This document shows, piece after piece, positions 1 through 8,767 of a DNA stretch of 64,000 nucleotides. A model generated the notes under the pieces. The model searched no databases and was not told where the DNA came from. It saw only the letters and a program-made list of their open reading frames with translations. Location of the stretch: contig JAJFFG010000127.1 of assembly GCA_021776825.1 (NCBI GenBank), positions 1 to 64,000 on the forward strand, written 5' to 3'. The DNA comes from Planctomycetota bacterium (GTDB taxonomy: Bacteria > Planctomycetota > JAJSAM01 > JAJVHW01). Within the stretch, counting starts at the first letter, position 1. The number at the start of each line of letters is the position of its first letter. A program made the translations under genes and the position numbers.

Positions 1-226
1 ATGAGGCTCGCGCAGTTCGTGACGACTGTCGCCTGGAAGCGCAGGAACCGCCTGGATGCGGGGACCACGCCACGCGCCGAGTGGCCCGTCCTGAGCGAGG
101 ACAGAACGTCGAGATCAAGGCGCGCCGACAACTGCGACGCCATCCCGTCTCGGAGGAGGCGCAACGCCGAGATCGGCGGTCTGGATCGCTCAGGTGTGTG
201 AGTCGTCATGAATAGTCCGGGCTAGA

Positions 227-290
227 GCTAGCAGGCTGTCGCGCCAACCTGCGTGGCACGGCGAGGCCGTAACTCCGACAGCCTGCTAGC
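227..290. terminator. 15-bp inverted repeat spanning the modA stop codon
   Basis: Bases 227-241 (GCTAGCAGGCTGTCG) are a perfect reverse complement of 276-290. The right arm contains the modA stop codon, read as CTA at 286-288. The 34-base interval holds a small hairpin, ACGGC/GCCGT. No T-run follows on the modA strand, so this would be an atypical terminator or mRNA 3'-end stabiliser. The same stop-spanning arrangement recurs at other gene ends in this window. The 226 bases to its left show no recognisable gene. Confidence 0.55.
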
Positions 291-1077
291 GTTCGAAGCC
301 GGCCTCGTCGAGAACCGCACGGGCCGCCGGACCGGCCAGGAAGTCCGCGAGCGTGGCCGCACTCGGCGGTGCCCCCTTCGCGACGACGAGCTCATAGCGG
401 ATCGGTGGATCGTCCGCGGGCAGTGGCAGATCGAACGCGGCGAGCACGCCGGGCGAGCGAGCGTCCGTCGCGTAGACGACGCCGGCATCCACTTCGGCGC
501 GGGCGACCAACGCCCGAACCGCGCGCACGTCGGCGCAGACCACGAGCCGTGAGACAACCTTCTCCCACAGGCCCAGTCGTTCCAGCGCGCGACGCGTGTA
601 CCGCCCCGCCGGCACGTGCTCGGGGTCCCCGACAGCGATTCGACGGAACAGCGGACCAGCGAGCGATTGCGGGCTCGACGGAACGTCGCCGGCGACCGGC
701 GGCACGACGACGACGAGGCGATTCGTGGCGAGGGTCCGTCGCGTCCCGGGCTCCGTGAGTCCGCGCTCTTCGAGATACGCAACCCAGGTCGGATCGGCGG
801 CGATGAACACGCCGGGCCGCGCACCGGCCTCGAGCTGGCGGGCGAGAGTGGACGTCGCACCGACGACGGCGACCGCACGCGCGCCACCCGCGGCGGCGTG
901 GTCGTCGAGCAGGGTCTGGACGACGTCGGTGAGGCTCGCGGCGGCGTAGACGCGCACCGGATCGTCCGACGCGGGATCGCCGCAGGCGCCGAGCATCAGC
1001 GCGGTGGCCAGCGCGAAACAACGCAGCGCGAGACGTCTCAGCGCGTGTTGCGATAGTCGGAGTGGCAGGAGCTGCAC
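286..1077 (-). CDS. modA: Molybdate-type ABC transporter substrate-binding lipoprotein (ModA family)
   Basis: This 263-residue protein resembles the periplasmic oxyanion-binding proteins of molybdate/tungstate ABC transporters. The segment VYAAASLTDVVQTLL just after the signal peptide is the typical ModA opening, and VDAGVVYATDA near the C-terminus is the typical ligand-lobe motif. The start is taken as GTG at 1077, because it yields a complete lipoprotein signal (Arg-rich head, hydrophobic core, lipobox LGAC). The first in-frame ATG at 996 would cut the signal short. The GTG start lies about 40 bases inside the end of the upstream gene, which suggests translational coupling. No ModB permease or ModC ATPase is visible, and a 15-bp inverted repeat closes the gene, so it looks like an orphan binding protein. 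Molybdate is the family default; tungstate or another oxyanion is possible. Confidence 0.85.
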   Translation of the reverse strand: MQLLPLRLSQHALRRLALRCFALATALMLGACGDPASDDPVRVYAAASLTDVVQTLLDDHAAAGGARAVAVVGATSTLARQLEAGARPGVFIAADPTWVAYLEERGLTEPGTRRTLATNRLVVVVPPVAGDVPSSPQSLAGPLFRRIAVGDPEHVPAGRYTRRALERLGLWEKVVSRLVVCADVRAVRALVARAEVDAGVVYATDARSPGVLAAFDLPLPADDPPIRYELVVAKGAPPSAATLADFLAGPAARAVLDEAGFER

Positions 1078-1997
1078 GCCGACTTGATACGCCCGTAGGC
1101 GGTCTCGGCGCCATCCTTGTCGCCGGCGCGGAGCGACGCTTCGAGCGCGATCGCGGCCGTTTCGGTCTCCGTCAGCAGCGACAGGAAGCGCTCGCCGTAC
1201 TCGCGGGACTCGTCGAGCCTGGCCGTCTCCCGCGCGTGCTCCCAGAGCATCCGGGCCTCGTGCGGCGGGTCCACGTCGGGGTTCCCCGGGGGGGTCGCCC
1301 ACTCGGCGTCGCGCGACTCCTTCAGGTTCTCGAAGGAGAACGAGATCGCGACCATCGCGCCGGCCATCTCCGGCGGCGGGACGAAGCTCGGCAGGTCAGC
1401 AGAGACGGCGGCGAGGGCGTCCGCGCTCGGCGCACGGAACGCACCGACGTCGCGGTAGAGCCCGGAGTACTTCGGGCTGCAGCCACTCTCGGCGAGGTCG
1501 CTCAGAGCCTGATCGGTGCCCAGTCCCTCGACGCCGATCCGCGCGATGATGGCCCCAGTCGGGCCGCGGTGCTTGCCATGGTGGCAGTGAACGTAGACAG
1601 GGCCCTCGGCGGACTCGACGGCCTTGACGATCCTCAGCGCCTCGTCGGACGCGACGCCGTGGTACCCGATCGGGATGTGGACGTAACGCAGACCCGCGGC
1701 GGTCGCGTTCTCGAGGTCGGGACGCGCGCCATCCACGCTCAGGACGACGCGATAGCCGAGCCCGGCGATGTTCTGGAACGCTTCGGCGCCCTTGGGCTGC
1801 GCGCCCTGACCGATCCGCTCCGACCAGCGCCGGTAACGGTGCAGCCCCACGGGTTCGCCGTGCTCGTCGTAGGTGACGGTCGCCACCGACTCGTCGGCAG
1901 GCGTCTCTGCGCCACCGTGACCGATGGCCGGCGACCCGCAGGCCACGACCAGGGCGGAGAGGGTCAGGATCGAGAGGAGGCGCGCGCCGTTCGTCAT
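1038..1997 (-). CDS. Lipoprotein with DSP/PTP-type phosphatase motif and C-terminal CxxCH haem motif
   Basis: The 319-residue protein starts at ATG 1997, with a purine-rich AAAGGA site upstream. A lipoprotein signal ends at VVAC (Cys20). The middle part resembles cysteine-based protein phosphatases: the P-loop HCHHGKHR gives the C-x5-R signature at Cys138-Arg144, preceded by the usual strand VYV. The C-terminal 90 residues are predicted helical and end with CSSCH (Cys308, Cys311, His312), a c-type haem attachment motif close to the C-terminus as in the cytochrome c' family. A phosphatase fold joined to a haem domain on an exported lipoprotein is unusual. The gene overlaps modA downstream and may be its operon partner. 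Activity is inferred from motifs only. A general-acid Asp for the phosphatase was not clearly identified. Confidence 0.75.
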   Translation of the reverse strand: MTNGARLLSILTLSALVVACGSPAIGHGGAETPADESVATVTYDEHGEPVGLHRYRRWSERIGQGAQPKGAEAFQNIAGLGYRVVLSVDGARPDLENATAAGLRYVHIPIGYHGVASDEALRIVKAVESAEGPVYVHCHHGKHRGPTGAIIARIGVEGLGTDQALSDLAESGCSPKYSGLYRDVGAFRAPSADALAAVSADLPSFVPPPEMAGAMVAISFSFENLKESRDAEWATPPGNPDVDPPHEARMLWEHARETARLDESREYGERFLSLLTETETAAIALEASLRAGDKDGAETAYGRIKSACSSCHSDYRNTR

Positions 1998-2190
1998 CGT
2001 GTCGTCCTTTCCCGAATACGGTCGCCCGCATCGGCACCGGAGTAGGTGCAACGGTCGTACCAGAGTGACTCCATGGCACGCGAGCCTGGAGATCCGGCCG
2101 AACGGGGCCAAATCGTGCCGCCCGCGATACGCCGTCGCGGTCTCGTAACGCCGGTGACACTTCCAGTGATCGCTCCGTTACGATCCGAGC

Positions 2191-3993
2191 ATGTGGAGGC
2201 TGACCGTGATCCGCGGCAACGCCGAGCCGGCGTCGTTCCCCGTCTCGAACGGGCTGACCCTTGGGCGCGGTCCCGGGAACGACGTCCGGCTGCGCTCCGA
2301 GTTGGCCTCGCGACAGCACGCAGCGCTGTATCTGGTCGACGGCGAGGTCGCGATCGAGGACCTCGGGTCGGCGAATGGCATCGAGCTCAACGGCCGCGAA
2401 GTGCGCCAGGCGCTCATCAGCAGCGGCGACCGCATTCGTGTCGGCGACGTCGAGCTCGAGCTGACGTGGGCCGAGGAGACCGTCGGCGAGGATCGGCCGA
2501 TCTCGTCTCCCGTCGGCGCCGACGCGTCCGTCCGCGTGGAGAGCGCGCTGCGCGGCACGATCAGCGACGCCTCGCCGAACGTCGCGAGCTGGCTCGAGAC
2601 GTTGGAGTTCGGCGACACGCCCCTCGAGCGCTTCGCGGCCGGGCTCGCTGCGGCACTCGACGCGAAGGCGGCGGTCGTGTTGGTCCGCCTCGTCGCGGGT
2701 GGTCCGTATGGCGTCGCGGCGGAGCACCCGCGTAGTCAGACGGCGCGCCCCCCCATCTCGCGTGCCCTGCTCGCGCGGACCGAGATCGCTCGCGAGGCCC
2801 TGCTGCTCTCTGCCGAGGCCTCCGACCTGAGCGATCGAGAGTCGGTCGTCGCGCGTCAAGCGGGCTCCGCTCTCTGCGCGCCGGTCGCGCGGGACGGCGA
2901 CGTGCTCGGGGCGCTCTACGCGGAGCGCGGCGCGGGCCAGCCGGCGTTCTCGTCCCGCGAGCTGGACACCATGGCCGGCATCGCACATGCAGCGGGGACA
3001 GCAATCTCGGAAGCCCTCGACGGGGAGCGTCGCCAGGCGCTCGAACGACGGATGCTGCACGGCGACGACGAGTCGGCTGCACCGGTGCTCGTCGGCGGGT
3101 CGGCTCCGTTCCTCTCGGTCCTCGACGTCGTCGAACGCGTGGCCGGCGTGTCGACGACCGTGCTGCTCCAGGGCGAGCGCGGCTCCGGGAAGCGCACGCT
3201 GGCCAGGGCGATCCACGACGGCGCGTCGGCCCGCAACGGTCCGTTCCTCCTCGTTCCGTGCCCCGAGCTGGCGGCCGGTCGCGAGGCAGCTCTGCTGACC
3301 GGCGTCCGCATCGACGGCTCCCGACGACCCGGCCTGCTGGCCGACGCGGCCGGCGGGACGCTCGTGCTCTCGGAGCTCGATCGCCTCTCTCGCGCCGGAC
3401 AGGAGGTGCTCGCGATCGCGCTCTCCGAGGGCGTGTTCGTGCCCGTGGACGACGACCGCGAAGTCGCTCTGCGGTGCCGCATCGTGGCGACGACCTGCGA
3501 GCCCCTACAGCCGCTCGTCGACGACGGACGCTTCTTGGATCGGCTGCATTCGCTGCTCTCGTTGGTGGTCGTCCGCGTGCCCCCCCTTCGGGCGCGCAGC
3601 GAGGACATCCCGCTGCTCGCGCGCCACTTCGCCGCCGTCCACGGCATGCGCCTGCGGAGCGCCCGCGCACGGCCCGACGACGACGCCCTCGAGCTGCTCT
3701 CGGCCTACGAGTTCCCCGGGAACCTCGCGGAGCTCTCGAACGTGATCGATCGGATGGTGTTGCTGTCCACCTCCGACGTGCTCGGCGCCGACCTGGTGCC
3801 CGGCGACCTGCGGGCGGCCGCGTATCGCGAGTCACCGCACGGGTACTCGTTGGAGGAGGCGGAGAAGGCCGCGTTCATCCGTGCGCTGCGCGCGAGCGGC
3901 GGCCGCAAGGGTGCCGCGGCCGAGCTGCTCGGCGTCTCGTGGCCGACGCTGACGAAGAAGGTCAGGAAGTACGGACTAGGCGACGTCAACTGA
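2191..3993 (+). CDS. FHA-GAF-AAA+-Fis regulator lacking the GAFTGA loop
   Basis: The 600-residue protein has the domain order of a bacterial enhancer-binding protein. Residues 1-95 form an FHA phosphothreonine-binding domain (LGRGPGNDVRL, then SRQHA, then SANGIELNG). Residues of about 125-275 look like a GAF domain. An AAA+ ATPase follows, with Walker A GERGSGKR at 328-335 and a Walker B-like LVLSELD at 391-397. The C-terminal 31 residues are a Fis-type helix-turn-helix. The GAFTGA sigma-54 contact loop is absent: the equivalent stretch reads LLTGVRIDGSRRPGLL. The Walker B Asp is also replaced (LSELD instead of LDEI). It may therefore not activate sigma-54 RNA polymerase, and could act as a phospho-Thr-responsive DNA-binding regulator. 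It is divergent from the phosphatase lipoprotein gene, with about 190 bp between the starts. Confidence 0.85.
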   Translation: MWRLTVIRGNAEPASFPVSNGLTLGRGPGNDVRLRSELASRQHAALYLVDGEVAIEDLGSANGIELNGREVRQALISSGDRIRVGDVELELTWAEETVGEDRPISSPVGADASVRVESALRGTISDASPNVASWLETLEFGDTPLERFAAGLAAALDAKAAVVLVRLVAGGPYGVAAEHPRSQTARPPISRALLARTEIAREALLLSAEASDLSDRESVVARQAGSALCAPVARDGDVLGALYAERGAGQPAFSSRELDTMAGIAHAAGTAISEALDGERRQALERRMLHGDDESAAPVLVGGSAPFLSVLDVVERVAGVSTTVLLQGERGSGKRTLARAIHDGASARNGPFLLVPCPELAAGREAALLTGVRIDGSRRPGLLADAAGGTLVLSELDRLSRAGQEVLAIALSEGVFVPVDDDREVALRCRIVATTCEPLQPLVDDGRFLDRLHSLLSLVVVRVPPLRARSEDIPLLARHFAAVHGMRLRSARARPDDDALELLSAYEFPGNLAELSNVIDRMVLLSTSDVLGADLVPGDLRAAAYRESPHGYSLEEAEKAAFIRALRASGGRKGAAAELLGVSWPTLTKKVRKYGLGDVN

Positions 3994-3999
3994 CGTCGC
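3980..3999. terminator. Stop-spanning hairpin between convergent genes
   Basis: GCGACGTCA (3980-3988) is the exact reverse complement of TGACGTCGC (3991-3999). The arm on the right begins with the stop codon of the FHA regulator. The convergent HEAT gene ends at 4018. No T-run follows, so function as a terminator is inferred from position. Confidence 0.4.
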
Positions 4000-4017
4000 T
4001 GCGCGCGTGAGGCGCTG

Positions 4018-6603
4018 CTAGCGGGAGCCGCTTCGGCGGCTGCGCATCACCTTCTCGAGTCCGGCCTTCGCATTCGACACCGCTTCGGCGAGCTTCTCGG
4101 GGGTGTCCTCATCGGGCGAGATCGTGACCCCAAGTAGCAGCGACGCCGCGCGCAGGAGACGCCGCTGATAGGCTGCGTCGGTGGAGCTCTGGTCCAGAGC
4201 GTCGTAGACGTGGCGCATCGCCCTCTGACCGAGTCCCTTCAGCGAGGTCTCCGCCTCCGCCTCTTCAGGCGTCCCGGTGCCGAGCACCTCGACGAGCGCG
4301 ATGACGCGGGCGTGCTCCTCTTCGCTGGCCCGACGCGCATCGGCTTTGCTGCTGGTCAGAGCGCTCCGATGCTCGACGGGCAGGTGCTCCCTGTCGACCT
4401 CATCGAGCGCACCCAGCGCCGCGGTCGGGTCGCCGCGCTCGAGCTGCACCAGCCCGAGTTCGAAGTACACCCGGGCGCGCAGATCGGCGGGAAGTTCGGC
4501 CGCGGCCAGCGACGCGAGCATCGTCTGACATCGCGTCTGGCTGTCGTCGGTCCGACACCGCCGGAGCGCTCGCGCCGTGAGGAGTTCCCAGCGCGCTCGC
4601 GGGTCCTCGGTCTGGCCCTCCGCATCGAGCAGTTCCTGCGCGACGGCGGCCGCTTCGGGCGGCTTGCCACTCTCGATCAGCCACTCCGCGAGCTGTTCGC
4701 GGAACAGTCCGCGACCCTCGCCGGTCTCCCAGAGGCCGTCGCGCGAGCCGATGACCTCGCGCAGCAGTGCGACCGCCCGCGCCTGGCCCGGTCCGCTCCC
4801 GGTGTCCCACATCTGACGCGCCTGCCCGATGACCTGAGCGGAGAGCGTCGGATCGCGCGCGAGCTCGACCTTCACCAGATCGGCGTAGACCGCCCAGATG
4901 GCCTCGACGTCGAGGACGTCGACCAGGTGCTCGAACGAGGCCAGTCCCGCAAACGACCGCAACGCCTCGGCGGCAGCCGTGCGCACTGACATCTGCTCGC
5001 GCTTGTCGTGCGCCACGCGCTTGAGCGCCGGCAACACGACCGCCTCGCCCTCCGGGATGCGGTTCCCGAGCAGCCGAACCGTCGCGCGCCGCACACTCGT
5101 GCTGGCATCTGTGAGCCCGTGCTCGACAAGGGCTCGCAACGCGTCCTCGCTCTTCAGCCGGACCCAGATGTTGCCGAGCGAGGTCGCGACGAACTCACGC
5201 ACCTCGTCGTCGTCGCTGTGCTGCAGGAGGCGCGTGAACGCCGAGATCGCCTCGGGTCGCGGCGTGCGTCCGAGGATCGCGACGATCTTCTTGACGATGC
5301 GTTCATCGCCCTCGGAGTTGACCTGCACGATGAGCCAGCTCGTGAGGTCGCTCCCGGTTTCCTCGAGCGTCCCGAGGATCTCCTGCCGCATCTCGGGGTC
5401 CGTGTCGGCGAGTTCGTCGTAGGCCTTCTGCAGCGGCGCGATCGCACGCTTCTCCTTCAACGCGCCGAGCAACGCGAGCGTCTGCGATCGGATGTCGCGC
5501 GAGACGTCGGGTCCGATGGCTCGCTGCAGCAGCGCGCGCAGGGACTTCGCATTGACGTTGTCCCGCAGGACGGACGCAAGGGGAGCCAACGCCGCCAGGA
5601 CAGCGCGTTCGGCCTCAGCGTCATCCTCGTGCCGCAGCGCCGTGAACAACGCCTTGCCCGCCGCCTGGCGCGCGGCCGCCCCATCCGTCTCGCGATCGAA
5701 CGGGTAGCCCGCCAGTCGCTTCGCCGCGGCGATCCGGAGCGACGTCACCGGCGACTCCAGGAGCTCGGCCGCCAGGATCTCGGTCAACGGCAGGTGCGGG
5801 AGGGCCCTCTCGGCCGTCTCGCGATAGCGGCGCGCGAGGTCCTGCTGGTCGCTGTCGGAGTGCGTCGCAAGCTCACGAGTCTGCTCGCGGATGCGCCGCC
5901 GCAGCATCTCGTTCAGCGGGATGGGATACGGCCCGTCGTTCATCTCGGACCACATCGCCCGGGCCTCGGCCAACGTGCCGACCACCGGGGCGATCCCGAC
6001 GAACGCGCGACGGGCAGGCTCGCGCAGCAACTCGTCCGGGCCGCCCCAGAGATCGAGAAGCAGCGGGAGCGCGTCCTCGCGACCGGTGCGCCCCAGCACG
6101 TCGATGGCCGCGCTGCGGAACTCGGGAGCGCGCCCGCGTGCCCGCGCAAACTCGGCGAGCCGCGCGAGGACCGGGGCATCGACGTTGCGCAGCGGCCCGG
6201 CGAGCGTCGCAGAGAGACCGGAGCCACGCTCGACGCGGAGCCGCTCGACGAGCGCGTCGAGTAGGTCCCCGGCATCCGGATCGGCCAGGATCGCGCGCGC
6301 GATCTCGAGCACGATCACCGGCTTCTCGCTGGTGCGGAGGACGCGAGCGCGGAGATCGGCGTAGGCTCGCGGGTGACGGGATGCGAGCAGGTCGCGCACG
6401 CGCGCCGCCACGAGCTCTGGCTTCTTCGTGAGCGCCGGGATGTTGAGCCCACGGACGAGGCGGTCGATGCGCTCGTCGTTCTCGGCCGCGACCGGCGGAT
6501 CGTCCCCCTTCTTCGTGTCCTGGGCCTGGGCCGTCGGCCCGACGAACGCCGCAAGTGCGACGGACAGGGCGATCACGGGGCGGAGGGTTACCGAGCGCTT
6601 CAT
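4018..6603 (-). CDS. Large secreted HEAT-repeat protein
   Basis: This is an 861-residue exported protein of unknown function. The start is ATG 6603, which gives a signal peptide (MKRSV head, hydrophobic core, AQAQ before the mature DTKKG). An upstream in-frame ATG at 6654 would spoil that signal. Most of the chain consists of helical HEAT-type repeats; examples are REEAL-like pairs such as REDALPLLLDL, KEKRAIAPLQKAYDEL and RPEAISAFTRLLQHSDDDEVREFVATSLGNI. The C-terminal third is more TPR-like (DLRARVYFELGLVQLERGDPTAALGAL). HEAT and TPR solenoids are protein-binding scaffolds, so a periplasmic assembly role is possible but not shown. It is convergent with the FHA regulator and lies downstream of aroDEK with a 69-bp gap. 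Confidence 0.8.
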   Translation of the reverse strand: MKRSVTLRPVIALSVALAAFVGPTAQAQDTKKGDDPPVAAENDERIDRLVRGLNIPALTKKPELVAARVRDLLASRHPRAYADLRARVLRTSEKPVIVLEIARAILADPDAGDLLDALVERLRVERGSGLSATLAGPLRNVDAPVLARLAEFARARGRAPEFRSAAIDVLGRTGREDALPLLLDLWGGPDELLREPARRAFVGIAPVVGTLAEARAMWSEMNDGPYPIPLNEMLRRRIREQTRELATHSDSDQQDLARRYRETAERALPHLPLTEILAAELLESPVTSLRIAAAKRLAGYPFDRETDGAAARQAAGKALFTALRHEDDAEAERAVLAALAPLASVLRDNVNAKSLRALLQRAIGPDVSRDIRSQTLALLGALKEKRAIAPLQKAYDELADTDPEMRQEILGTLEETGSDLTSWLIVQVNSEGDERIVKKIVAILGRTPRPEAISAFTRLLQHSDDDEVREFVATSLGNIWVRLKSEDALRALVEHGLTDASTSVRRATVRLLGNRIPEGEAVVLPALKRVAHDKREQMSVRTAAAEALRSFAGLASFEHLVDVLDVEAIWAVYADLVKVELARDPTLSAQVIGQARQMWDTGSGPGQARAVALLREVIGSRDGLWETGEGRGLFREQLAEWLIESGKPPEAAAVAQELLDAEGQTEDPRARWELLTARALRRCRTDDSQTRCQTMLASLAAAELPADLRARVYFELGLVQLERGDPTAALGALDEVDREHLPVEHRSALTSSKADARRASEEEHARVIALVEVLGTGTPEEAEAETSLKGLGQRAMRHVYDALDQSSTDAAYQRRLLRAASLLLGVTISPDEDTPEKLAEAVSNAKAGLEKVMRSRRSGSR

Positions 6604-6672
6604 CGTGGACGGAGGTCGAGAGGCGGGGCGCCCTCCACTGTACGAGCAACGCATGAGCCTGGGGACCGCATT

Positions 6673-8676
6673 TCAGGCTGCGGGATGGTCTCTCAGCCAG
6701 CGGAGGATGTCCTCGACCGCGGCGTCGACTCCCCCGGGCGCCGACGTGTCGGTCTCGTGAACCGCGCAGTCGAGGTACGTCGGCATCCGCTCGGCGCGCT
6801 GATGCGCCAGCTCTTCCGCGGGTGTGCCGCCGCCGAGTGCCGCGCGCGGCGCGCTGGCGAGCCGCGCGAGCAGAACGTCGTCCGGCGCGTCCAGAAGCAC
6901 GCAGAACGAGGTCGTTGCGAGCGCGTCCAGCGTGTGCCCGGCGAGCGCGGCGCCACCTCCCGTAGCCACGACGCAACCCGTGCGCTTGGCGGAGGCCAGG
7001 ATCGCGCGACGCTCGTGCTCGCGGAACGCCGGCTCCTCGCCGACGCGGATCATCTCGTCCGGGGTCCGACCGGCAGCGCGCGTGACCTCGTCATCCAGAT
7101 CAACGAAGCGTCGCCCGAGACGCTCCGCCAGACGCCGTCCGATCGTGGACTTTCCCGCGCCACGAAGTCCGAGCAGCACGACGTTCCGTGTCCACGGGCC
7201 GAGAGCGACGCGCCCGGCGGCGTAGAGCGGTCCCTTCGGAGGCCGCTCGCCGGTGACGAGTTCGACCTGGCGCCGCGCCTGGTGCACGAGCATCCGCAGC
7301 CCGAACATCGGTTCGTGACCGGCGGCGAGCCCCTCGACCTCGATCGCCGTCGGCGATGGCGCAACCAGGAGATCGGCGATCGTGGCCCCCGGTGCGATCG
7401 CCGACGGATCGACGACCGCGTTCCCGCCCGGCGGACCGACGGGCGTCGCGTCGATCAACAGCCTCGGATCGGTCGCGGCGGCACCCGCGTAGGTCGACGG
7501 CACCGCGCCAAGATCACGCAACGCCTCCGCGGCCTCGGGGCGGCGCGCGACAACGAGTGGCGTCGCTCCCAGCGCCAGCACGACACGGATGGCGGCGCGC
7601 GCGGCGCCCCCGGCACCGACAACCACGGCGGTCCGACCCGCGACGCTCTGCCGTTCTAGCCCCGACTCCTCCAGCGCGTCGAGCAGCCCGCCAACGTCGG
7701 TGTTGTGTCCCGCGAGCACCCCGTCCCGAACGATCACGGTGTTCACCGCCCCCGTCGCGGTGGCCTCCTCGCCGAACGACGCGCCGCGCTCCGCGAGCAG
7801 GCGGCGCACCGTCTCCTTGTGCGGGATCGTGACCGCCGCCCCCGCCCAGCCGAAGCGAGTGAGCGCGTCGAGCGCTGGCTCGGGATCCGCGCACGACCAG
7901 CGCAGTGCAACGACGTCGGCGCCCTGCTCGGCGAACGCGGCATTGAGCATCTGGGGGCTGGCGCTCGCCCGGACATCGCCACCGAGCAGCACCCACGCGC
8001 GCGTTGCCGTCGTCGCCCGAGCCAGAGCGGCGCGATCGAGAAGTTCCGCGACGGTGGGCAGCGCCACGCCGAGGCCGTCGTCCGACGCAAGCGCCGCATA
8101 GACGAACGGCGCGCCGAGCAGCGCCGACGCGTACCGCGAGAACGGTTGCTCGATGACGTGCCCGGCCAGGCGACCGACGCGTGCGCGAACCTGCTCGAGA
8201 AGGCACAGCACCTCGCGCTCGCTTCCGTGCCGCGCAACTACCTTCGCCGCATCGCCGCCCTCCAGCAGCCGCTCCACAAGCGCTGAGACGTCCTCCGGCA
8301 GACGATCGACATGCGTCGACCGCAGCACCTGCGCGCCACGCGGGACGTCGGCGACCGGCACGTCGCCCTCGACGTCGATCCAGGCCGCACCGAGCTCGGC
8401 GGCCCGGCCGAGCAGCTCGAGTCGCGGAGCCTCATCACCTGTCCAGCGCCCGCCCTCGCGGGTCGGTCGGCACGTTGCGATCACGGGGCGAGGCGCCGCG
8501 GCGATCAGTTCTTCCAGGTGCGCATCGGCACCGTGCGAGCCAACACCGGGCAGGAGGTCGAGGCGTAGCTCGAGGAGACCGCAACGGGCTGCCGCCGGAG
8601 ACTCGAATCGTGCCACAAGATCCGCGACGCTGCGCGGCCCCCACGTTCCAACGATCCGATCGGCGACTCGGCTCAC
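6673..8676 (-). CDS. Trifunctional 3-dehydroquinate dehydratase (type I) / shikimate dehydrogenase / shikimate kinase
   Basis: A single 667-residue chain carries three consecutive shikimate-pathway enzymes. Residues of about 1-215 match type I dehydroquinase, with ELRLDLL near the start, His122 (STHVDR) and the Schiff-base Lys145 (GGDAAKVVA). Residues of about 225-490 match AroE: substrate serines 238 and 240 in SASPQ, catalytic Lys287 (IPHKET), Asp327 (NTDVGG) and the NADP loop VGAGGAARA at 353-361. Residues of about 495-667 match AroK, with Walker A GLRGAGKST at 503-511, DLDDE and the triple Gly at 573-575. All key residues are present, so all three activities are expected. The start is uncertain: GTG 8676 has GGTGGA just upstream; GTG 8685 and ATG 8769 are in-frame alternatives. 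AroDE fusions are known; the added AroK makes a partial analogue of fungal AROM in a different order. Confidence 0.9.
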   Translation of the reverse strand: MSRVADRIVGTWGPRSVADLVARFESPAAARCGLLELRLDLLPGVGSHGADAHLEELIAAAPRPVIATCRPTREGGRWTGDEAPRLELLGRAAELGAAWIDVEGDVPVADVPRGAQVLRSTHVDRLPEDVSALVERLLEGGDAAKVVARHGSEREVLCLLEQVRARVGRLAGHVIEQPFSRYASALLGAPFVYAALASDDGLGVALPTVAELLDRAALARATTATRAWVLLGGDVRASASPQMLNAAFAEQGADVVALRWSCADPEPALDALTRFGWAGAAVTIPHKETVRRLLAERGASFGEEATATGAVNTVIVRDGVLAGHNTDVGGLLDALEESGLERQSVAGRTAVVVGAGGAARAAIRVVLALGATPLVVARRPEAAEALRDLGAVPSTYAGAAATDPRLLIDATPVGPPGGNAVVDPSAIAPGATIADLLVAPSPTAIEVEGLAAGHEPMFGLRMLVHQARRQVELVTGERPPKGPLYAAGRVALGPWTRNVVLLGLRGAGKSTIGRRLAERLGRRFVDLDDEVTRAAGRTPDEMIRVGEEPAFREHERRAILASAKRTGCVVATGGGAALAGHTLDALATTSFCVLLDAPDDVLLARLASAPRAALGGGTPAEELAHQRAERMPTYLDCAVHETDTSAPGGVDAAVEDILRWLRDHPAA

Positions 8677-8767
8677 GCGTTCCACCGTGGCAGGTTCGCC
8701 GCTCGGGGTCGCAGACGGAAATGACTCCGGTGGAACCCATGTCGCGCAGGTCGCATCCAATCCGCAC

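Noticed and set aside
1..201. Short ORF of 66 codons at the left edge, plus strand
   Set aside because: It has no ribosome site in view, an Arg-rich composition typical of random reading in GC-rich DNA and no recognisable family. It could be a fragment, but nothing supports it.
286..1302. The long 338-codon form of the modA reading frame
   Set aside because: The first 75 residues are an Arg-rich shadow of the overlapping phosphatase gene. The lipoprotein signal begins at GTG 1077.
5008..6264. Long plus-strand ORF of 418 codons opposite the HEAT gene
   Set aside because: It is a shadow of the minus-strand gene: Arg-rich, with no signal, motif or ribosome site. The HEAT protein on the other strand has a proper signal peptide and repeats.
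8153..8767. Upstream extension of the unknown secreted gene
   Set aside because: It would overlap the AroD domain on the other strand. The product from ATG 8768 starts with a clean signal peptide.
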